A DNA stretch of 64,000 nucleotides from an uncultured Ruminiclostridium sp. (GTDB taxonomy: Bacteria > Bacillota > Clostridia > Oscillospirales > Acutalibacteraceae), in assembly GCA_902490005.1 (NCBI GenBank), contig CABUCM010000011.1, positions 4,602-68,601 of the forward strand, in the 5' to 3' direction. The notes beneath the pieces are model-generated. The model saw only the letters and a program-made list of their open reading frames with translations, did no database searches and was not told the origin of the DNA. Below, one piece after another: positions 1 to 9,319 of this stretch. Position 1 is the first letter of the stretch. Every line of letters starts with the position of its first letter. The position numbers and the translations under genes are program-made.

Positions 1-239
1 ACGCGGTACCACTCTAATTTCACGCCTTGCGGCGTGCCCTCATTGCAGATACGGCCGATAATCGGCTTATATCCTCCCGCTGTAACGGTCGGGTTCCGGC
101 TACGCCTACTTGAATGCTCTTTCAGCGTGCTACTTCAAGGCCAGTTCAAAGCTTCCGCCCAACCGCTTCTCACCAACCAGCGGCTCTCTGCATGTTAAAA
201 AGCTTCTACTCTTCCTCTTCAACGTATTTATGGTTATTG
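1..239 (-). promoter_or_regulatory. T-box leader, probable leucine specifier
   Basis: The minus strand carries the conserved T-box antiterminator sequence AGAGTGGTACCGCG at 2-15. Upstream are Stem I hallmarks: a GAAGAGGAAGAGTAG base with the AGUA loop-E half, an AGAGAG bulge, a GGTTGGTG distal loop, and GAA followed by CTG at 142-144. Pairing GAAGC with GCTTT places AGUA opposite GAA, so the codon after GAA is CUG (Leu). The UGGU bulge would pair with ACCA of a tRNA with discriminator A, as in tRNA-Leu. T-boxes sense uncharged tRNA, so the gene beyond the left edge is probably leuS or a leucine gene. GUA (Val) nearby is a less likely specifier. The terminator half lies outside the window. Confidence 0.88.
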
Positions 240-245
240 ATTATT

Positions 246-274
246 ATTATACTCAAATCTTTTTTGTTCCGCAA
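246..274 (-). promoter_or_regulatory. Promoter of the T-box leader
   Basis: On the minus strand TTGCGG (269-274) is separated by 17 bases from TATAAT (246-251). This is a good sigma-A promoter directly upstream of the T-box Stem I, and would start transcription near 239. Confidence 0.8.
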
Positions 275-295
275 CCGTCATTTTGCACATGGTTT

Positions 296-1225
296 CTATT
301 TATTTTTTAGATATTTCATTGCAATTTCTTTCGCCTGCTCCGCGTTTTTCAGAATCATTGCCCGCAATTCCTCTAAACCGTTGAACTTCTTTTCCGGCCG
401 GATAAAATCCAAAAGCTCGGTTTTTACCATCTTCCCGTAAAGGGATTCCCCGTCGTAATCCGGCATCCAGGTTTCAGACAAGGGCTTTTTCTCCGCCCCC
501 ACAGTGGGCTTCACCCCCACGTTGGTCACCCCATAGGTGACTACATCGTCAAAGCTGACCAGAGAAGCGTATACGCCATACCTTGGCACCAAATAATCCG
601 CTGGGAACACCTGGTTTAAGGTGGGCGTACCCATCAAATGGCCGATGTGCCTGCCGTGAACCACCTCAAAGTCATAAGAAAATGGATGGCCCAAAAGCTT
701 TCGCGCCTGGCAGGCGTCCCCCTGCTCCAAAGCCGCCCGGATCCTAGTCGAACTGACAGGCTCCTCTCCCAGCCGCACCGGCGGCAGGTCCCGAACCTGG
801 ATGCCCTGGGGCCCACAAAGGGCGGCCAGCTCTTCCTTGCCGGCTTTTCCGCCGGCGCCGAAATGATAATTATATCCGCAAAACACCATTTTTGCCTGCA
901 GGGTGTTTTTTAAAATTTCCTTCACAAAGGCTTCCGGCGGCAGGTTCCTCACGGAAGTAAAGGGTACCATATAAAGGGCCTGTACTCCCATCTCTTGCAG
1001 CATTTCCTGTTTCAGTGTGTTGCTCATCAGCCGGGGCTTTCCCTTACCGGTAAGCTCCGCCAGCGGGCTTTGGGGAAACGTAAACACGCCGGGAACCAGC
1101 CCGTTTTCTTTTTCCGCCACCGCGCCCCGGATCACAGCCTGATGGCCCTTATGGATACCGTCAAAGCAGCCCAAGGCGATTGCCGTAGGCCGCTGGGCTT
1201 TGATGAGACTGCTGAAAACCTGCAT
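296..1225 (-). CDS. ribF: Bifunctional riboflavin kinase / FAD synthetase RibF
   Basis: Makes FMN from riboflavin and ATP, then FAD from FMN and ATP. The N-terminal nucleotidyltransferase domain begins with the GCFDGIHKGH signature near residues 19-28 and includes the later SSTRIR stretch. The C-terminal flavokinase domain follows, with GTPTLN and NVGVKPT. About 309 residues is the usual length. The open frame runs back to 1309, but ATG at 1225 has AGGTGA six bases upstream, so it is the preferred start; ATG at 1228 is next. It is the last gene of the rimP-nusA-infB operon, about 90 bases after truB, which is a common position in Bacillota. Confidence 0.95.
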   Translation of the reverse strand: MQVFSSLIKAQRPTAIALGCFDGIHKGHQAVIRGAVAEKENGLVPGVFTFPQSPLAELTGKGKPRLMSNTLKQEMLQEMGVQALYMVPFTSVRNLPPEAFVKEILKNTLQAKMVFCGYNYHFGAGGKAGKEELAALCGPQGIQVRDLPPVRLGEEPVSSTRIRAALEQGDACQARKLLGHPFSYDFEVVHGRHIGHLMGTPTLNQVFPADYLVPRYGVYASLVSFDDVVTYGVTNVGVKPTVGAEKKPLSETWMPDYDGESLYGKMVKTELLDFIRPEKKFNGLEELRAMILKNAEQAKEIAMKYLKNK

Positions 1226-1318
1226 CATTCGTTCACCTGACATCCTTAAAATAATTTCACAGCCGCTAAGCTTTGATAAAGCCGCCAAAAGCCAGCGATT
1301 GGGGTTCATTGGGCAGCT

Positions 1319-2212
1319 TTAAAATAATTTCAAAATAGAAAGCTCATTCTTTTCCCGGCGGACCTGTCCCAGCCCTAAAAATCGCTTCTCCGGGTCATAG
1401 GCCCGGATTTTAGTCCCATCCGGCTCCCTTTTGGCGCCGGTACGTTCCAATGCCAAAGCGCCGCCGTTTTGGAATCGCTTTGCCTGAGGGCCGGTTACGG
1501 CCAACGCCTGGTATTCTCCAAAAAGGCTGTCCACCGGGCGCAGCTTTTGTTCCAGCAAACCGCCGGCCTTGAGCTCCTTGGCTTCATTCAGGGTAACGCT
1601 GTCCTCTAAGGTATAGCCGCAGGCCGCGGTCCTCCGCAGGGTGGTCATGATGCCGCCGCATCCGAGAATCTTTCCCAGATCCGCGCAAAGGGTGCGGACA
1701 TAGGTGCCTTTCGAGCACCTTACCCGGAGCACCCCTTCCCCCTTCGCCTGATGGTATTCCAGCAGCTCCAGTTCATGAACCGTCACCGGCCGGGGCTCCC
1801 GTTCCACCTCGATGCCCTTTCTAGCCAGGTCATAAAGCCGTACACCATTTTTCTGAATGGCGGAATACATAGGCGGGGTCTGCATGATTTCCCCCCGGAA
1901 ATGGGAAAGGGCGCTTGTAAGCGCCTTTTCATCCGCAGTCACCGGAAAGGTTGCCTTTACCGTGCCGGTGCTGTCCTCGGTATCGGTGACCACGCCCAGC
2001 CGGAAACCAGCCACATATTCTTTTGCGCTGTCCGGGGTCAGGTCCTGGGCCTTGGTGGCGCTTCCGATCAAAATCGGAAGCACGCCGGTAGCCATCGGAT
2101 CTAAAGTGCCCGTATGCCCCACTTTTTTAGTGCCGCACAGTCCCCGCATCACCGCCACCACGTCAAAGGAGGTGAACCGCTGGGGCTTATCGATGACAAT
2201 AATCCCATTCAT
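1319..2212 (-). CDS. truB: tRNA pseudouridine(55) synthase TruB
   Basis: Isomerises U55 to pseudouridine in the T-loop of tRNAs. The N-terminus reads NGIIVIDKP, followed by KVGHTGTLDPMATGVL, which contains the catalytic aspartate of the TruB family (about residue 38). The KGTYVRTLCADLG motif is in the middle and a short PUA-like tail ends the protein. At 297 residues it is full length. Its ATG overlaps the stop of the upstream DHH phosphoesterase gene by four bases (ATGA), indicating translational coupling. Confidence 0.97.
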   Translation of the reverse strand: MNGIIVIDKPQRFTSFDVVAVMRGLCGTKKVGHTGTLDPMATGVLPILIGSATKAQDLTPDSAKEYVAGFRLGVVTDTEDSTGTVKATFPVTADEKALTSALSHFRGEIMQTPPMYSAIQKNGVRLYDLARKGIEVEREPRPVTVHELELLEYHQAKGEGVLRVRCSKGTYVRTLCADLGKILGCGGIMTTLRRTAACGYTLEDSVTLNEAKELKAGGLLEQKLRPVDSLFGEYQALAVTGPQAKRFQNGGALALERTGAKREPDGTKIRAYDPEKRFLGLGQVRREKNELSILKLF

Positions 2213-3189
2213 CGGGACCGCTCCTGTTCTTCCAATACCTTCTGAATCACCGACAGGATCTGATGCTTTGCCCCGGTGACGCCGCCGGCGAGCACACAGC
2301 CAGCCGCGCCTGGGTGGCCGCCGCCGCCGAATTCGGCGCAGATTTTGGATGCGTTCACCTTCGGGCCGGTGCGGACGGAGATTTTAAAGCTGCCGTCTTC
2401 CTTTTCCCGCATGGTAACGCCGATCTCCACCCCTTCCACCTGGCGGGGCAGGGCGGCGATGCCGTCCATATCCTCGTCGCTGGCCTTAGAGCTGAGAACC
2501 ATGTCCCGGGTAACGTAGGCCACGGCGCATTTGCCGCCGAAATAAAAGCCCATGGTATCCAGCACCCGGCGCTCGATCTCCAGCCTGGCCCTGGATTTGG
2601 TGTCAAACATGACCCGGTTAATCATAGCGGCGTCCGCGCCCTTATCCATCATATGAGCCGCCACGATATAGGTCCTAGAGGTAGCGTTGGTATAGCGGAA
2701 GCAGCCGGTATCGGTGGTGATGCCGGTGTAAATACAATCCGCTATCTGGGGCGTAATTTCCGCCTCCATTGTGAACAGCAGATCATACATAATTTCTGTG
2801 GTTGAAGCCGCTTCCGACCGGATTACATAGTTTTTAGCGTATTTGATATTGGAACCGTGGTGGTCGATACAAAGATCCACCTTATCGGCATAGGGCTCCA
2901 GCTTTTTGCCGAACAGCTGGGTGTCGGCAATATCCACAGCGCAGATAAACTTAGGTTCAAAATCCGGAAATGCAATCCCCTCAAACATGTAATCATATTT
3001 TTGCGGGATCGGGTCGCTGCACCGGATGGATACCCTTTTCCCTTTTTGGCGCAGGCCCAGATATAAAGCCGCCGCGCTACCTAAGGTATCCCCATCCGGG
3101 TATTGATGGCAAAGCAGATAAATGTCATCCGCATCCAATAACAGCTTCACCGCGTCGTGAAGGCTTACACTTTTGTTTTCCGGACTCAT
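2209..3189 (-). CDS. nrnA: DHH/DHHA1 phosphoesterase, NrnA-like nanoRNase / pAp phosphatase
   Basis: Family members degrade short oligoribonucleotides and dephosphorylate pAp. The DHH metal-binding motifs are visible: HQYPDGDTLGS near residue 30, CAVDIADT, and CIDHHGSN near residue 110. The DHHA1 substrate-binding motif GGGGHPGAAG lies near residue 300. ATG at 3189 has GGGAG just upstream; an alternative ATG at 3201 overlaps the rbfA stop. The gene sits between rbfA and truB, the usual place of nrnA in this operon. The 326-residue length fits NrnA and argues against the longer membrane-bound GdpP. Confidence 0.9.
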   Translation of the reverse strand: MSPENKSVSLHDAVKLLLDADDIYLLCHQYPDGDTLGSAAALYLGLRQKGKRVSIRCSDPIPQKYDYMFEGIAFPDFEPKFICAVDIADTQLFGKKLEPYADKVDLCIDHHGSNIKYAKNYVIRSEAASTTEIMYDLLFTMEAEITPQIADCIYTGITTDTGCFRYTNATSRTYIVAAHMMDKGADAAMINRVMFDTKSRARLEIERRVLDTMGFYFGGKCAVAYVTRDMVLSSKASDEDMDGIAALPRQVEGVEIGVTMREKEDGSFKISVRTGPKVNASKICAEFGGGGHPGAAGCVLAGGVTGAKHQILSVIQKVLEEQERSR

Positions 3190-3197
3190 AGTCTCCC

Positions 3198-3539
3198 TCA
3201 TTTCAAATCATTGAGCATTTTTGCGATATTGGCGCTGTACTCAATAGAATCGGTGGCCTGGAACTGCAGTGCCGGCACATGCCGGATCTGAATTCTGGCC
3301 CCCAGCTCCCGGCGGATAAACCCGGAAGCGGATTTCAGCCCCTCTACCGCCCGCTTGGCATGGTCCAGCCCTTCCATAGAGCTGACATATACCTTACAGT
3401 AGGAAAGGTCGTTGGTGACCTCTACGCGCACCACGCTGAGCATGGTTTCCCGCACTCTCGGGTCTTTCAGCTCACGCAGAATAGCGGTAAGCTCCCGTTT
3501 GATATCCTCGGTGGTGCGGTCGATTCTGTGACTTGCCAT
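3198..3539 (-). CDS. rbfA: 30S ribosome-binding factor RbfA
   Basis: Binds the immature 30S subunit and helps 16S rRNA 5'-end maturation. The 113-residue protein has the RbfA start (RIDRTTEDIKRELTAIL), the central DPRV and VEVTNDLSYCKVYVS strands of the KH-like fold, and an IRHVPALQF tail. It is preceded by a GGAGGAACAAT ribosome-binding site 25 bases after infB and overlaps the next gene. Confidence 0.96.
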   Translation of the reverse strand: MASHRIDRTTEDIKRELTAILRELKDPRVRETMLSVVRVEVTNDLSYCKVYVSSMEGLDHAKRAVEGLKSASGFIRRELGARIQIRHVPALQFQATDSIEYSANIAKMLNDLK

Positions 3540-3563
3540 ATTGTTCCTCCATACCGGAGGTGA

Positions 3564-6101
3564 TTAACCCTCCCGGTATTCTTCCATAATGAAGGCTTCA
3601 AAAATGTCGCCTTCCTTGATATCGTTAAAGCGTTCTAAGCCGATACCGCACTCATAACCGGAGGCAACCTCTTTCACGTCGTCTTTGAAACGTCTCAAAG
3701 AAGCCAGCTTATCCTCCCCGATGACGATACCGTCACGGACAATACGAATTTCGGCGTTTCTGGTAATTTTGCCGCTGAGCACATAGCTGCCGGACACAGT
3801 GCCCACATTGCTGATTTTATAAACCTGGCGGCACTCGGCGCGGCCCAGGAGGTTTTCTCTGAATTTCGGCGCCAGCATGCCCTTCATAGCGGATTCAATT
3901 TCTTCAATGCAGTCATAGATCACGCGGTACAGGCGCATATCCACCTTATCCCGCTCGGCGTTCTCCGCCGCCACCGGATCGGGGCGTACGTTAAAGCCCA
4001 CGATAATGGCGTTGGAAGCGTTGGCCAGCATCACGTCGGACTCGTTGACGGCGCCCACGCCGCCGTGGATTACATTGACCCGGACCTCGTCGTTGGAAAG
4101 CTTCTCCAAAGACTGTCTGACCGCCTCTACAGAGCCCTGTACGTCAGCCTTGACGATGATCTTCAATTCCTTCACTTCGCCCAGCTGCATCTGGTCGAAC
4201 AGGTTATCCAGGGTAACTTTCGTCTGGGCGTTGAACTGCTCTTCCTTCAGCGCCGCCTTTCTCTGGTCCACCAGCTCCCGGGCCAGCCGTTCGTCGGAGA
4301 CACAGTTGAAGGTGTCGCCGCCGGTGGGAACGTCGTCCAAACCGGTGATCTCAACCGGCACAGAGGGGCCGGCCTCTTCCACCCGCTCGCCCCGGTCGTT
4401 CATCATAGCCCTTACGCGGCCTACACTGGTGCCGGCAACGATAATATCCCCCACATGGAGGGTACCGTTCTGAACCAAAACCGTGGCGATGGGGCCGCGG
4501 CCCTTATCCAGCCTGGCCTCGATCACCGTGCCCTTGCCGGCGCGGTCCGGGTTGGCTTTCAGCTCTTTCATGTCGGCGATCAGGGTAACCATTTCCAACA
4601 AATCGCTGATGCCCTCTTTGGTATGGGCGGAAACCGGGATACAGGGGGTATCGCCGCCCCACTCCTCGGGAACCAGCTCGTATTCGGTGAGCTGCTCCTT
4701 AACCCGCTCCGGGTTGGCGCTCATTTTATCCATTTTATTGATGGCCACGATGACGGAAACTCCCGCCGCCTTGGCGTGGTTGATGGCCTCAATGGTCTGG
4801 GGCATAATACCGTCGTCGGCAGCCACCACCAAAATGGCGATATCCGTCACCTGGGCGCCTCTGGCCCGCATGGTGGTGAACGCCTCATGGCCGGGGGTAT
4901 CCAGGAAGGTGATCTCCCTGTCGTCCAGGGCGACCCGGTAAGCGCCGATATGCTGGGTGATGCCGCCGGCTTCTCCCGCGGTAACCTTGGCGTGGCGGAT
5001 AGCGTCCAGCAGCGAGGTTTTGCCGTGGTCAACGTGTCCCATGACCACCACAACCGGCGCTCTGGGCACCAGATTCTCGTCGTCATCCTCGCTGTCATCG
5101 ATGATCCGGTCCTCAATGGTGACCACCACTTCTTTTTCCACCTTGGCATGAAACTCCATGGCAACCAGGCTGGCGGTATCGAAATCGATCACGTCATTCA
5201 CAGTGGCCATGGTGCCCATCAGCATCAGCTTCTTGATGACCTCGGCCGCGGTCGCCTTCAGACGCAGAGCCAGCTCGCCCACCGTGATTTCATCAGGGAT
5301 CTGAATGGTGATGGGTTTGGCTTTCCGCTCCATGGCGATGCGGCGCAGGCGCTCCGCTTCGGTTTCCTTTCTGGAATAACGGGGCTTTCCTCTCTGCTGA
5401 GACTTCTGGGTAATCTTCTGCTTCTGCACCGTATTTTCCGTACGGTACTTTTCAGAAGCCATACGGTCGTATTTTTCATTGTACTTATCGATATTCACGT
5501 TAGCGGAACGGGTATCGATCACTCTGCCCTGGGGACGAACCACACGGTTGGAGTTATCCCCGTTCTGAGCCGCCGCACCCTGCTGGGGCTGCCTGGCATC
5601 CTGGCGGGGGGCCGCTGGCTTTTGCTGGGGCTTTTGCACCGCCTTCTGCTGGGGCTGGGCTTGATTCTGGGGCTTGGGACCCACTGGGGTGATCTTTCCG
5701 GGCATGACGGCCTTGCGCTTGGGCTGGCCCTGTACCGGCTGTCCGGAAGCGTTCTGTATGGGTTTTGCCGGGGCTTCCGTCTTCGCGGCAGGCTGCGCCG
5801 GCTCTTTTTTCGGCGCTGGCTTGGGCTTTTCTTCCTGTACCGGGACGGCTTCCCGCTCCAGGGCCGCCGCTTGAGCCGCCTGGTCCTCCGCTACGGTTTT
5901 ATTCTCCGCAAAATAAGCGTCAAAATTCGGAACAGCCTTCAATTGGGTGTAATGCTCAAAGATCACATCCAGCTCTTCCTCAGTCAGCGCCGTCATATGT
6001 TTTTTGACCTCGCCGAAATGCTTTTGCAGCAGGTCGATAATCTCCTTGCTGGGAACATTCAGGTCTTTGGCCACCTCATGGACTCTATATTTTATCATCA
6101 T
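3564..6101 (-). CDS. infB: Translation initiation factor IF-2
   Basis: GTPase that places initiator tRNA on the 30S subunit and promotes subunit joining. Domains in order: an IF2-N module at residues 2-55; a Pro/Gln/Ala/Lys-rich low-complexity linker to about 240; a second IF2-N module; the G domain from about 350 with GHVDHGKTS (G1), [10 protein letters not shown] (G2), DTPGHEAF (G3) and NKMD (G4); then the beta-barrel and C-terminal domains ending near [17 protein letters not shown]. The full length is 845 residues. The first ATG overlaps the ylxQ stop (ATGA). A second ATG follows immediately. Confidence 0.98.
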   Translation of the reverse strand: MMIKYRVHEVAKDLNVPSKEIIDLLQKHFGEVKKHMTALTEEELDVIFEHYTQLKAVPNFDAYFAENKTVAEDQAAQAAALEREAVPVQEEKPKPAPKKEPAQPAAKTEAPAKPIQNASGQPVQGQPKRKAVMPGKITPVGPKPQNQAQPQQKAVQKPQQKPAAPRQDARQPQQGAAAQNGDNSNRVVRPQGRVIDTRSANVNIDKYNEKYDRMASEKYRTENTVQKQKITQKSQQRGKPRYSRKETEAERLRRIAMERKAKPITIQIPDEITVGELALRLKATAAEVIKKLMLMGTMATVNDVIDFDTASLVAMEFHAKVEKEVVVTIEDRIIDDSEDDDENLVPRAPVVVVMGHVDHGKTSLLDAIRHAKVTAGEAGGITQHIGAYRVALDDREITFLDTPGHEAFTTMRARGAQVTDIAILVVAADDGIMPQTIEAINHAKAAGVSVIVAINKMDKMSANPERVKEQLTEYELVPEEWGGDTPCIPVSAHTKEGISDLLEMVTLIADMKELKANPDRAGKGTVIEARLDKGRGPIATVLVQNGTLHVGDIIVAGTSVGRVRAMMNDRGERVEEAGPSVPVEITGLDDVPTGGDTFNCVSDERLARELVDQRKAALKEEQFNAQTKVTLDNLFDQMQLGEVKELKIIVKADVQGSVEAVRQSLEKLSNDEVRVNVIHGGVGAVNESDVMLANASNAIIVGFNVRPDPVAAENAERDKVDMRLYRVIYDCIEEIESAMKGMLAPKFRENLLGRAECRQVYKISNVGTVSGSYVLSGKITRNAEIRIVRDGIVIGEDKLASLRRFKDDVKEVASGYECGIGLERFNDIKEGDIFEAFIMEEYREG

Positions 6102-6421
6102 ACTATCAAATCCTCCCCGTTGGTTTCCGTCAGCGTCAGTGCCTTACGCGCAAATCCCGCGTCGTCGAGGGAAACCACGCCGCACCGTTTGCCTAAGGAC
6201 ATACTCACTTGGTCCATCGATTGTTCTATGGTTACGAGAGGAACGCCAAAGTCTTCCGCGCTTCTCTCAATGCCCTTAAGGGTACGCTTGGATAGATCCG
6301 GGCAAACCAGCACCAGCTTTGCCTTTCCCCCTTGCAAAGAGGAGAGCACCGGGTCGTTTCCCAAGCTGATCTTCCCCGCCCGCCTGGCGAGCCCCAATAA
6401 GGACAACAGCCTGTCATTCAT
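6098..6421 (-). CDS. ylxQ: L7Ae-family ribosomal/RNA-binding protein YlxQ
   Basis: Small RNA-binding protein of the L7Ae/L30e/S12e/Gadd45 fold, always found between ylxR and infB in Bacillota and thought to bind kink-turn RNA. The 107-residue product begins [17 protein letters not shown], typical of the family. The frame is open further upstream, but ATG at 6421 sits inside the rnpM stop region (ATGAATGA, 8-base overlap) and gives the conserved N-terminus, so it is preferred. Confidence 0.9.
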   Translation of the reverse strand: MNDRLLSLLGLARRAGKISLGNDPVLSSLQGGKAKLVLVCPDLSKRTLKGIERSAEDFGVPLVTIEQSMDQVSMSLGKRCGVVSLDDAGFARKALTLTETNGEDLIV

Positions 6422-6716
6422 GAGCCAGCAATTCCTCCTCCATTTGGTCATATACCTCGCTTGGGATCTGGCAGGAGAAAGCCTTTTCAAATCGCCGGGC
6501 CTTGCGCGCTGCCTTCAGACAAGCGGCGTTTCTGCACACGTACGCGCCCCTTCCCGGCTTTCGGCCGGTAATATCCAGAGAAACGCCGCCGGGAGCAAGA
6601 ACCTGGCCGTTTTCATCCTTGACGTCGGGGGCTTTTACCACCCGGACCAAATCCTTTTTCGGTTTCATTTCTCCGCATCCTGTACACATTCGCATCGGGG
6701 GACGCTTTTGACGCAT
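6414..6716 (-). CDS. rnpM: RNase P modulator RnpM (YlxR, DUF448)
   Basis: The 100-residue YlxR-family protein binds RNase P RNA and modulates its activity in Bacillus. Family marks are RMCTGCGEMKPK near the N-terminus, GRKPGRGAYVC in the middle and the following CLKAARK. The invariant GRGAY loop is intact. It lies between nusA (59 bases upstream) and ylxQ, with which it overlaps. Confidence 0.93.
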   Translation of the reverse strand: MRQKRPPMRMCTGCGEMKPKKDLVRVVKAPDVKDENGQVLAPGGVSLDITGRKPGRGAYVCRNAACLKAARKARRFEKAFSCQIPSEVYDQMEEELLAHE

Positions 6717-6775
6717 ACTTTCATTCCGCCTTCCATATCAGGACGGAAATCTCCGTCCGGGTCAGTAAATTTATG

Positions 6776-7864
6776 TTATTCCTGGTCTTCCTCAGGTTCT
6801 TCCGCCTTGCCGGCGCCGGGTTCATAAAAACCGCTTTCCGGCTTGATATCGATTTTCCAACCGGTGAGCTTTGCCGCCAGCCTGGCGTTTTGGCCCTTAT
6901 TGCCAATGGCCAGGGAAAGCTGATGGTCCGGTACCGTAACCTGGCAGGCTTTCAGCCCATCGGGGTCGATTTCCACGGACAGCACATCCGCCGGGGACAG
7001 CGCCGCGGCGATAAATTTGGCCGGATCCTCGCTGTATTCGATAATATCGATTTTTTCGCCGCCCAACTCGTTGACCACGTTGCCCACTCTGGCGCCTCTG
7101 GCGCCGATGCAGGCGCCTACCGCGTCCACGTTGGGTTCCTTGCTCCAAACAGCCAGCTTGGTTCTGGAACCGGCTTCTCTGGAAACAGACTTAATTTCCA
7201 CCGTACCGTCATAAATTTCCGGCACCTCGGTTTCAAACAGGCGTTTGACCAAATCGGGGTGGGTTCTGGAGATCATAGCCCTTGGGCCTTTCTCCGTTTC
7301 CTTCACATCCACCACGTAAACCTTTACATGATCGCCCTCCCGGAAGGTTTCGCCGCCCACCTGCTCGCTCTTGGGCAAAACAGCCTCCGCCTTGCCGATT
7401 TTCAAGGTAGCCGCGCCGCTTCTTGGGTCGATCCGCTCCACCGTGGCGGTCACCAGCTCCTGATGCCTGCTTTGGAACTCCTGCATCATCTGTCCCCGCT
7501 CGCCGTCCCGGATTCCCTGGCGGATAATGTTCCGGGCGGTCTGGGCCGCGATCCTGCCGAACTGCTTGGTATCCAGCTGCACCCCTACCTTTTCGCCCAC
7601 GGCGGTGTTGGGGTCGATCTGCCTGGCATCCAGCAGGGAAATCTCTTTGCCCTTATCCTCCACTTCATCTACCACGGTTTTCTGCAGATACACTTCAAAC
7701 ATGCCGTTTTCCGGATTCATGTTGATAATCGCGTCGTCATTGCCGTTGTAGCTGCTCTTGCACGCGGTCAAAATCGCTTTTTTGATTTTATCCAGCATGA
7801 ACTCTACCGGAATGCCCCTTTCCTTTTCCAACAGGGTTAAGGCCTCAAAAACTTCGCTGCTCAT
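6776..7864 (-). CDS. nusA: Transcription termination/antitermination factor NusA
   Basis: Binds RNA polymerase and nascent RNA, promoting pausing and intrinsic termination. At 362 residues it has the N-terminal polymerase-binding domain, an S1 domain (about 135-200), and KH1 and KH2 with the GARGARVGNVV loop near residue 250 and GNKGQNARLAAKLTGWKIDI near 325. It lacks the acidic repeats of proteobacterial NusA, as usual in Bacillota, and ends in a short Glu-rich tail. The ATG overlaps the rimP stop by four bases. The leader hairpin upstream of rimP could be a target for autoregulation. Confidence 0.98.
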   Translation of the reverse strand: MSSEVFEALTLLEKERGIPVEFMLDKIKKAILTACKSSYNGNDDAIINMNPENGMFEVYLQKTVVDEVEDKGKEISLLDARQIDPNTAVGEKVGVQLDTKQFGRIAAQTARNIIRQGIRDGERGQMMQEFQSRHQELVTATVERIDPRSGAATLKIGKAEAVLPKSEQVGGETFREGDHVKVYVVDVKETEKGPRAMISRTHPDLVKRLFETEVPEIYDGTVEIKSVSREAGSRTKLAVWSKEPNVDAVGACIGARGARVGNVVNELGGEKIDIIEYSEDPAKFIAAALSPADVLSVEIDPDGLKACQVTVPDHQLSLAIGNKGQNARLAAKLTGWKIDIKPESGFYEPGAGKAEEPEEDQE

Positions 7865-8364
7865 TCTTCTGCTCCTCCAAAATCATCATCAAAATCATCA
7901 AGCTTTACAAACACAGTATCCTTTTTTGCAAGGCTGATTACGTCTGTCTCATTGACCCACAGGTCAAACACGCCGTTTTCATAGGTTCCCAGCACGCCGC
8001 CCAATTCCCGCTCGCCGGAATCCAGCGGCCGGATCAGCTTCACCATCACAGGCCAGCCCTCAAAGCGCCGAAAGTGCTCTGGCCGAACCAATTCCCGTTC
8101 CAGTCCCGGAGAGCAAACCTCCAGGCAATAGCTTTGATCTACCGGATCCAATTGATCCAAGGGCTCGTCGATGGCCCGGCTGACATTTTCGCAGTCCTCG
8201 ATGGTAACACCCTCCTGCTTATCGATAAACACCCGCAAATACCATTGGGCGCCTTCCTTTAAATAACGCACATCCCACAACTCTAAGCCCAGGCTGTTTA
8301 CAATCGGCTCGCACAAACTCCACACAGCCTCTGCCGTGCTGCCGCCTTTTTTCCGGTTCGCCAT
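7861..8364 (-). CDS. rimP: Ribosome maturation factor RimP
   Basis: Assists 30S subunit maturation. The 167-residue protein shows the RimP features LELWDVRYLKEGAQWYLRVFID, the TIEDCENVSRAID segment and YCLEVCSPGLERELVRPEHF, which joins the N-terminal domain to the SH3-like C-terminal domain. It is the first gene of the operon. ATG is preceded by GGAGGTCACCG, and the acidic C-terminus overlaps nusA. Confidence 0.97.
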   Translation of the reverse strand: MANRKKGGSTAEAVWSLCEPIVNSLGLELWDVRYLKEGAQWYLRVFIDKQEGVTIEDCENVSRAIDEPLDQLDPVDQSYCLEVCSPGLERELVRPEHFRRFEGWPVMVKLIRPLDSGERELGGVLGTYENGVFDLWVNETDVISLAKKDTVFVKLDDFDDDFGGAEE

Positions 8365-8443
8365 CGGTGACCTCCGTTACAATTTCGTTTTAGACAAACA
8401 AAAGAGCGGGTTGCCCCACTCTTTCGTTTTACTCCTTTATACT
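8365..8443 (-). promoter_or_regulatory. rimP operon leader with terminator-like hairpin
   Basis: Between the promoter and rimP the minus-strand transcript contains AAAGAGTGGG, a GCAA tetraloop and CCCGCTCTTT (8401-8424), a 10-pair stem followed by TGTTTGTCT. It resembles an intrinsic terminator and lies downstream of the operon promoter. It is therefore either an attenuator for the nusA operon or the terminator of spoVT used in passing. Confidence 0.7.
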
Positions 8444-8449
8444 TGTAAT

Positions 8450-8478
8450 ATCATAGCACAACTGCGCTGCAATTGCAA
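8450..8478 (-). promoter_or_regulatory. Promoter of the rimP-nusA-infB operon
   Basis: Minus strand TTGCAA (8473-8478), 17 bases, TATGAT (8450-8455). It lies between the spoVT stop and the leader hairpin and predicts a 5' leader of about 80 bases. Confidence 0.85.
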
Positions 8479-8509
8479 GTTTTTTCCGTATTTTTGCAAA
8501 ATCAGCCCG

Positions 8510-9049
8510 TTATTCTTCCAGCTGGCGGCCTAAAAAGGCCGCGGCGGTCTGAATCAGCTTGATTTCTACCTCTGTAGGCGCGGATCCCGCCTCATCCTGC
8601 ATCATAATCACCGCGCCCGTCACGTCGCCGGAAGCGATGATGGGATACACCGCCGCGGCGCAACGCTCAATCCCTTCCACCGGCTGCAAACGGTCTCCGC
8701 TTTTGGCAGCCGTAAAGCTCCGGCGGCCTTCCATCAAATCTTCCAGCGCCGGCGTCACCCTGCGCTCTAAATACTCCTTTTTGGAAACCCCCGCCGCCGC
8801 GATCACATGGTCCATATCGCAGATCACCGTGGGCAGAGAAGCTGTTCTGGACAGCACCTCCGCATATTGGGCGGCAAAGGGAGACATTTCCCCTACTGGG
8901 GAATATTTTTTGAAAATAACCGCTCCTTCCGGATCCGTGTAAATCTCCAAAGGGTCCCCCTCTCGGATCCTCAGGGTACGGCGGATTTCCTTGGGAATTA
9001 CCACTCTTCCTAAATCGTCGATTCTTCTGACAATTCCAGTTGCTTTCAT
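8510..9049 (-). CDS. spoVT: Stage V sporulation regulator SpoVT (AbrB family)
   Basis: Transcription factor of the forespore in spore formers. The N-terminal AbrB swapped-hairpin DNA-binding domain (residues 1-50) reads KATGIVRRIDDLGRVVIPKE followed by IRRTLRIREGDPLEIY. A GAF-like effector domain fills residues 55-179. At 179 residues it is almost the length of Bacillus SpoVT, which separates it from the short AbrB and Abh proteins. It appears monocistronic. No clear sigma-G promoter could be settled by eye. Confidence 0.93.
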   Translation of the reverse strand: MKATGIVRRIDDLGRVVIPKEIRRTLRIREGDPLEIYTDPEGAVIFKKYSPVGEMSPFAAQYAEVLSRTASLPTVICDMDHVIAAAGVSKKEYLERRVTPALEDLMEGRRSFTAAKSGDRLQPVEGIERCAAAVYPIIASGDVTGAVIMMQDEAGSAPTEVEIKLIQTAAAFLGRQLEE

Positions 9050-9319
9050 ATATGAAATCTCCCTCTAAATAAAAATCTGTTTGCCCAGGTAGTGTTTGCA
9101 AACAATGGGAAATTATACAAAGCGCTGGAAAAAGGAAATCCATGATATCTCAATTTATTTTCACTTAATTTTACTGTAATATTTTACTCACTTTCTTTTA
9201 TTTTCGTGCTTTCATGGCTTTTCCGCCTCCATTTCCAGGCCGGTCCAGATTTCCTGTTTCCTCACGGTTTTCTTTGTGTTATAATATAAGCTATAAATCA
9301 CAAATAAGGAGGTGGGCGA

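Noticed and set aside
4065..6827. Long plus-strand open frame opposite infB, ylxQ and rnpM
   Set aside because: It is antisense to well-identified genes, its translation is low-complexity and matches no family, and it reflects GC-rich third codon positions of the real genes.
6773..7840. Plus-strand open frame opposite nusA
   Set aside because: Mirror of nusA codon bias, without a ribosome-binding site or protein features.
9050..9180. Sigma-G promoter for spoVT
   Set aside because: Only loose matches to the -35 and -10 consensus were found, not enough to place a site.
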